Shown here: positions 62,290 through 64,000 of the stretch, piece after piece
Position numbering within the stretch: the first letter of the stretch is position 1
Layout of the letters: every line of letters starts with the position of its first letter
From: Pyrocephalus nanus
Taxonomy: Eukaryota > Chordata > Aves > Passeriformes > Tyrannidae
Assembly (NCBI GenBank): GCA_038380795.1
Contig: CM076265.1
Location: 1,302,001-1,366,000, forward strand
Direction: 5' to 3'
DNA length: 64,000 nucleotides
Notes under the pieces: generated by a model
What the model was told of the DNA's origin: nothing
Databases searched by the model: none
Seen by the model: the letters and a program-made list of their open reading frames with translations, nothing else
Translations under genes and position numbers: made by a program

Positions 62290-62457
62290 TGTGGTTGGAA
62301 CTACACCAAAGGGTGCTAAAAATTGAACTATTTTAAATTTTCCTTTTGCCGGGCTATCGGTTTTGTTCTTGAAGGGGATTATTGGTGGGTATAGTAGTAT
62401 TGCTTGGTTGTTTACTTGGGTTCTTTTTGTGTTCTTGTTAATACAAACATACCTTTT

Positions 62458-62463
62458 AATAAA
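62458..62463 (+). terminator. LTR polyadenylation signal AATAAA
   Basis: It is a canonical AATAAA followed about 25-50 bases later by T-rich sequence, placed 160 bases before the LTR end as expected for the R region of an ERV. In the 3' LTR the same signal would end the viral RNA. Confidence 0.6.
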
Positions 62464-62626
62464 GGGCTGTTATTTTGTTTTCCCTTTTCCATAATTTGTT
62501 TTTTTTTCCCTTCAATCAAAGCTCCTTAGTTTTGGATTAATAATTGCTTAGGAAAAAGTTTGGGGTCTTTTCCTCCTAATCCATCCTCAGCAGAAGACCC
62601 TTGTCCCATTTAAACTGGGACATTTT

Positions 62627-62644
62627 TGGCGCCCAACGCGGGGC
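62627..62644 (+). other. Retroviral primer-binding site, lysine-tRNA type
   Basis: TGGCGCCCAACGCGGGGC matches the complement of the 3' end of lysine tRNA (the Lys-1,2 type reads ...AACGTGGGGC), with one difference. It begins four bases after the LTR-terminal CA. Lysine primers are typical of betaretrovirus-like (ERVK, class II) elements, which is the basis for that tentative class assignment. Confidence 0.85.
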
Positions 62645-62719
62645 TTTGAGAGAGGAAAAGTGGAAAAGGAATAACTGCCCTTTTGTGACTTTATACGTGT
62701 TTGTGAACCTGTAGGCACC

Positions 62720-64000
62720 ATGAAGTCTAAGCTCGCTGCTTTTCTGTGGTATATAATTATGCCAAAATCTATGTCTCACCTGTCGATGTTTTTCAGCTCA
62801 GACACTATGACCCTCATTGTAATAAGTATGTTTGAGATCTCGCATTGGGTTCATGACATAGCAAACTCAGCACCTGTTATTTTCCTTCGGGACATGTTCT
62901 CAAGGATATATTACTGCTCTAGCCTACACTGTCTCCTTTGGGGTTTTAAGGATAATGGCACCTATCCCTATGGAGAAACACAGGGAGGTATATTTACCCA
63001 ACCCCTCCTACATTTTCTCTTTGGTTCTAATACAACGGCCTCTGAGACATTTAAACTCTCTTTAGGTGTAAGAGACGTTTTCCTTTTGGGGTTTTTCGTG
63101 CAAGCTTGTGCCACGGTGTTATATCTAACATTTGTAGTTAGGCCCATGATTAACCAGGCACGGGCACAGAAGCCAGCCCCAGGGGTGGGAAACTTCGAAT
63201 GGCATGGGCCATGGGAAGACTTGGGTAAATTTCTAGAAAGTGGTTCAGTTCCTACAGCATGGAAGTTCGCTCTCGAAAAACTCCCAGACCCTACACAGAT
63301 AATAATAGCTGCAAGGGAGAGGAGTCATGGTAAACCCATAGAGAGGCAGGTGGCAGATGCATGTGGGGCTTTAGCCGTTGCCTACCAAAAGGTGCTCGGT
63401 ATGGTGCAGCCTTCACAGGGAAAAAGAAAAGATGAAAACGAGAGGTCTGATACAAGGGTGACTCCAGATCAGGCCAGTTCCAAGGAACCAAACAAGTCAA
63501 TGGAGGTTGCACCTATCCAAAGGAGAAAATATAAGACCAAATCAGCCCGCCCAGTTGATGATGATGAGGAGGCAGGACCCTCACAGGCAGCCAACCCGGA
63601 GCCAGAAATCATCACTGAGTCCTTATCGTATGACAATCTCCGGAAATTACGGGAAGACGTCATTCGTCAGCCGAATGAGTCCATACTAACCTGGATGATC
63701 CGAGTTTGGGATTCCACGGGTGATGCCATAAGCCTTGATGGTGGTGAAGCAAGGTCCTTGAGGTCTATTGCCCGAGATGCGGGCATTGAAGAGGCATTTG
63801 TGAGAGAATCAAAGCCCCTGTCTCTCTGGGCACGGCTGCTGGATGCTGTGAGAGAGAAGTTCATCCACAAAGAGGCCTTCCAGGCAGACCATCTTACAAA
63901 GAGCTGGAATACCATGGAGGAGGGGATCCGACGCCTGAGGGAAATGGCACTGTTGGAGGTACTGTTTGGAGGGGATATGCAAGCTAATCACGATCCCGAC
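62720..64000 (+). CDS. Endogenous retrovirus gag-like ORF, 5' part
   Basis: The frame opens with ATG in a strong context (CACCATGA) only 75 bases after the primer-binding site and stays open for 427 codons to the window edge. Its position immediately after the primer site marks it as gag. The N-terminal 140 residues are hydrophobic, with a likely membrane-spanning stretch at about residues 120-140. A hydrophilic middle follows (basic RRK near 268-270 and acidic DDDEE at 280-284). From about residue 301 a helical, Trp- and Leu-rich segment with a charged face looks like a capsid domain (inference). No zinc knuckle is reached within the window. Absence of stops suggests a recent insertion. A membrane segment in the matrix region would be unusual, since myristoylated or basic matrix domains are the norm, and the second residue here is Lys rather than Gly. 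Confidence 0.75.
   Translation, partial: MKSKLAAFLWYIIMPKSMSHLSMFFSSDTMTLIVISMFEISHWVHDIANSAPVIFLRDMFSRIYYCSSLHCLLWGFKDNGTYPYGETQGGIFTQPLLHFLFGSNTTASETFKLSLGVRDVFLLGFFVQACATVLYLTFVVRPMINQARAQKPAPGVGNFEWHGPWEDLGKFLESGSVPTAWKFALEKLPDPTQIIIAARERSHGKPIERQVADACGALAVAYQKVLGMVQPSQGKRKDENERSDTRVTPDQASSKEPNKSMEVAPIQRRKYKTKSARPVDDDEEAGPSQAANPEPEIITESLSYDNLRKLREDVIRQPNESILTWMIRVWDSTGDAISLDGGEARSLRSIARDAGIEEAFVRESKPLSLWARLLDAVREKFIHKEAFQADHLTKSWNTMEEGIRRLREMALLEVLFGGDMQANHDPD

Larger units (their letters stand above)
61560..62622 (+). mobile_element. Putative 5' LTR of an endogenous retrovirus
   Basis: The 3' end is well placed: a CA dinucleotide at 62621-62622 lies four bases before the primer-binding site. 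Upstream are a polyadenylation signal (AATAAA, 62458-62463) and a weak TATA-like stretch (TATTTTAAAT, 62329-62338). Further upstream is a GC-rich block with homopolymers of G, T and C, four tandem CTCF-like motifs, and an X-box-like palindrome. The 5' boundary is not determined: it could be as early as about 61570, where composition changes, or as late as a TG at 62144. The second LTR needed to settle this lies outside the window. Regulation would run from this LTR in the same direction as the host gene. Confidence 0.6.

Overview
This is a stretch of bird nuclear DNA, most likely from a songbird. It is AT-rich and intron-dominated. It carries five fragments of CR1 (chicken repeat 1) LINEs, bird-type LTR remnants, many long A or T runs, and one GC-rich CpG-island promoter. 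There are no bacterial features, no RNA genes and no CRISPR array that I can support. The call of a songbird rather than another bird rests on the look of the LTR elements and is an inference.

Layout. 1-9.9 kb is upstream, apparently intergenic DNA with CR1 pieces at about 5.2 kb (+) and 6.7-7.05 kb (-), and an LTR-like scrap at 4.8 kb. A CpG island spans about 9.92-11.06 kb and holds the first coding exon (10333-10378) of a plus-strand gene. Further exons that join in phase lie at 41896-42096, about 42803-43012, 52504-52640 and 57600-57634. Together they encode the first 209 or so residues of a Ser/Lys/Gln-rich protein with one amphipathic helix candidate. I do not recognise the gene well enough to name it, and its 3' part lies beyond the window. 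Intron 1 is 31.5 kb and begins with an exact 12 x 20 bp GC minisatellite only 62 bp after the splice donor.

The last 2.4 kb holds the 5' end of a young-looking endogenous retrovirus in the same orientation as the gene: a GC- and homopolymer-rich putative LTR, a lysine-tRNA-type primer-binding site (62627-62644), and an uninterrupted gag-like frame from 62720 to the window edge (427 codons without a stop). The LTR region carries four tandem copies, 55-58 bp apart and all in one orientation, of a motif that closely fits the CTCF core. This is the most interesting item in the window. If functional, it would place a portable insulator or loop anchor inside, or just downstream of the visible part of, the host gene.

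Limits. All homology statements are from motif recognition without database searches. The LTR boundary, the start of exon 3 and the identity of the host gene are unresolved.
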